A model generated the notes under the pieces. The model was not told the DNA's origin. It searched no databases and saw nothing but the letters and a program-made list of their open reading frames with translations. Positions 6,323 to 6,887 of a stretch of 6,887 nucleotides of DNA are shown piece after piece (the first letter of the stretch is position 1; every line of letters starts with the position of its first letter). The DNA is taken from contig JALWNR010000150.1 in the NCBI GenBank assembly GCA_027083715.1, positions 1-6,887 on the forward strand, read 5' to 3'. The translations under genes and the position numbers were made by a program. The stretch is from Bacteroidales bacterium. GTDB taxonomy: Bacteria > Bacteroidota > Bacteroidia > Bacteroidales > NBLH01.

Positions 6323-6621
6323 TGAAATATAAAATCAGTCAAGAAGCAAGTCGAGATATTGAAAATATTTGGCTTTACACAATTGAGAAATGGTCGATAG
6401 AACAGGCTGACAGATATTTCAATTTGATAATGGATGAAATAGAATATCTCGCTAAAAACCCAAAGTCAGGAAAAGATTATAGTAAAGTGAGGAAAGGATA
6501 TTTTCGTTATCAAATAAAATCACATTTCATTTTCTATAAGATTAACAGGAAGAATGATGAAATTGAAATCATCAGGATTCTACATCAACGTATGGATATT
6601 GAAACACGATTGAATGAATAA
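6322..6621 (+). CDS. parE: ParE-family toxin (RelE/ParE superfamily)
   Basis: This 99-residue partner of ParD belongs to the RelE/ParE fold. Characterised ParE proteins such as that of plasmid RK2 poison DNA gyrase rather than cut mRNA; the target here is inferred. Visible features are the N-terminal strand MKYKISQEASRDIENIW, two helices (about 9-46, ending EYLAKNPKSGKDY), the core VRKGYFRYQIKSHFIFYKI (56-74) and the final strand IEIIRILHQRMD (81-92), a typical ParE ending. There is no RelE-type catalytic set that I can identify. The ATG overlaps the parD stop by one base. The frame is intact and full length, so the toxin is likely functional and must be balanced by ParD. The pair is probably chromosomal given its housekeeping neighbours, but plasmid origin of the module is possible. 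Confidence 0.9.
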   Translation: MKYKISQEASRDIENIWLYTIEKWSIEQADRYFNLIMDEIEYLAKNPKSGKDYSKVRKGYFRYQIKSHFIFYKINRKNDEIEIIRILHQRMDIETRLNE

Positions 6622-6644
6622 AATGGCAGTAGCTAATAAATAGC

Positions 6645-6675
6645 CTTCATTCGGCACGAAGTGCCCAGAATGAAG
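6645..6675. repeat. Strong hairpin with GAA loop downstream of parE
   Basis: CTTCATTC-GGCAC (6645-6657) pairs with GTGCC-GAATGAAG (6661-6665, 6668-6675), giving 13 bp with a 2-nt bulge (CA, 6666-6667) and a GAA triloop closed by C-G. No T tract follows on either strand, so it is not a standard intrinsic terminator, although it could stabilise the 3' end of the parDE mRNA. Its GNA-type loop recalls the mini-hairpins upstream of parD. Confidence 0.6.
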
Positions 6676-6694
6676 CAAATATGAATAAAACAAA

Positions 6695-6755
6695 CGGCAG
6701 TGCAAAAAATGAAAGTAAGTGCGGAAAACCCCGCCACTACTCATGCACGTAACCG
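6695..6755. repeat. Long imperfect foldback, loosely attC-like
   Basis: Outer pairs are CGG (6695-6697) with CCG (6753-6755) and GTGCA (6700-6704) with TGCAC (6744-6748). Inner pairs are AGTA-GTG-CGG (6714-6724, one bulged A) with CCG-CAC-TACT (6731-6741, one bulged C), leaving an AAAACC loop. The 61-nt structure with unpaired bases resembles the shape of integron attC sites. The conserved RYYYAAC and GTTRRRY core sites are not cleanly present (the minus strand has GTTACGT, one base off). A 23-codon frame from 6681 to 6752 crosses it and is probably not a gene. Confidence 0.4.
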
Positions 6756-6808
6756 ATTTATATCATGGGCTAAAATACGTCAAATCTACGGTTTTTTTCA
6801 AAAAATCA

Positions 6809-6827
6809 AAAAGCGATTTCCCTGGGC
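6809..6827 (+). repeat. Right arm of the imperfect 19-nt inverted repeat flanking parDE
   Basis: AAAAGCGATTTCCCTGGGC matches the minus strand of 5720-5738 at 17 of 19 positions. It lies between the foldback at 6695-6755 and the promoter at 6840-6873. I see no target-site duplication next to either arm. Confidence 0.35.
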
Positions 6828-6839
6828 AAATGGTAACCT

Positions 6840-6873
6840 TTTGTTTAAATTCTCAAAAACAATTATATCTTTG
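6840..6873 (+). promoter_or_regulatory. Promoter for a gene beyond the right edge
   Basis: TTTG (6840-6843), a 22-nt spacer and TATCTTTG (6866-6873) fit the Bacteroidota promoter, with the -7 box perfect and the spacer slightly long. The transcript would start near the window end, so its gene is not visible. Confidence 0.6.
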
Positions 6874-6886
6874 TATTAAACAAAGA
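6868..6886. promoter_or_regulatory. Dyad overlapping the right-edge promoter, possible operator
   Basis: TCTTTGT (6868-6874) and ACAAAGA (6880-6886) are perfect 7-bp inverted arms around ATTAA. The dyad covers most of the -7 box and the expected start site, a position suited to repression. It differs in sequence from the parDE dyad, so the same regulator is not implied. Confidence 0.4.
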
Positions 6887-6887
6887 A

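Noticed and set aside
6681..6752. 23-codon ORF (MNKTNGSAKNESKCGKPRHY...) after parE
   Set aside because: It spans the foldback structure, has no promoter, and its sequence is explained by the palindrome rather than by coding constraint.

Overview
The window looks like a chromosomal stretch from a member of the Bacteroidota. The evidence is the A+T-rich composition, several promoters of the Bacteroidota type (TTTG, about 19-22 nt, then TAnnTTTG), gene starts without clear Shine-Dalgarno sequences, and proteins whose closest remembered relatives (FolC, PIN-PhoH, short Ppx, MtaB) are from that phylum. No genus can be assigned from the sequence alone.

Layout from left to right. (1) Positions 2-487 hold the C-terminal end of a hybrid sensor histidine kinase/response regulator that enters from the left edge. 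(2) folC (folate polyglutamylation) lies on the minus strand at 529-1818, convergent with the kinase. (3) A 95-bp divergent promoter region separates folC from a plus-strand pair, phoH (PIN nuclease plus PhoH ATPase, 1914-3242) and a short Ppx/GppA phosphatase (3260-4159). The pair is only 17 bp apart and probably forms one transcript. (4) After about 220 bp of A+T-rich non-coding DNA comes mtaB (4381-5679), the tRNA ms2t6A methylthiotransferase, with its own -7 element. (5) Positions 5680-6073 carry no gene. They hold a candidate terminator and a patch of small palindromic repeats (CCGTAGG-type mini-hairpins and CCGGTG/CACCGG half-sites). (6) A ParD/ParE toxin-antitoxin pair (6074-6621) follows, with a near-ideal Bacteroidota promoter and a perfect 7-bp dyad placed for autorepression. 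(7) The last 266 bp are non-coding. They carry a strong GAA-loop hairpin, a longer folded-back structure shaped somewhat like an integron attC site, one arm of an imperfect 19-nt inverted repeat that also occurs on the far side of parDE, and a promoter with an overlapping dyad that should drive a gene beyond the right edge.

The left two thirds are ordinary housekeeping genes: folate metabolism, RNA/stress ATPase, polyphosphate or (p)ppGpp-related phosphatase, and tRNA modification. The right third (about 5700-6887) looks like an accessory pocket: a toxin-antitoxin pair set among hairpin repeats. The most interesting signals are the mini-hairpins, whose stem bases change while pairing is kept, and the possibility that parDE sits in a small cassette bounded by foldback sequences. 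No undescribed multi-gene system is evident; what is unusual is in the non-coding DNA.
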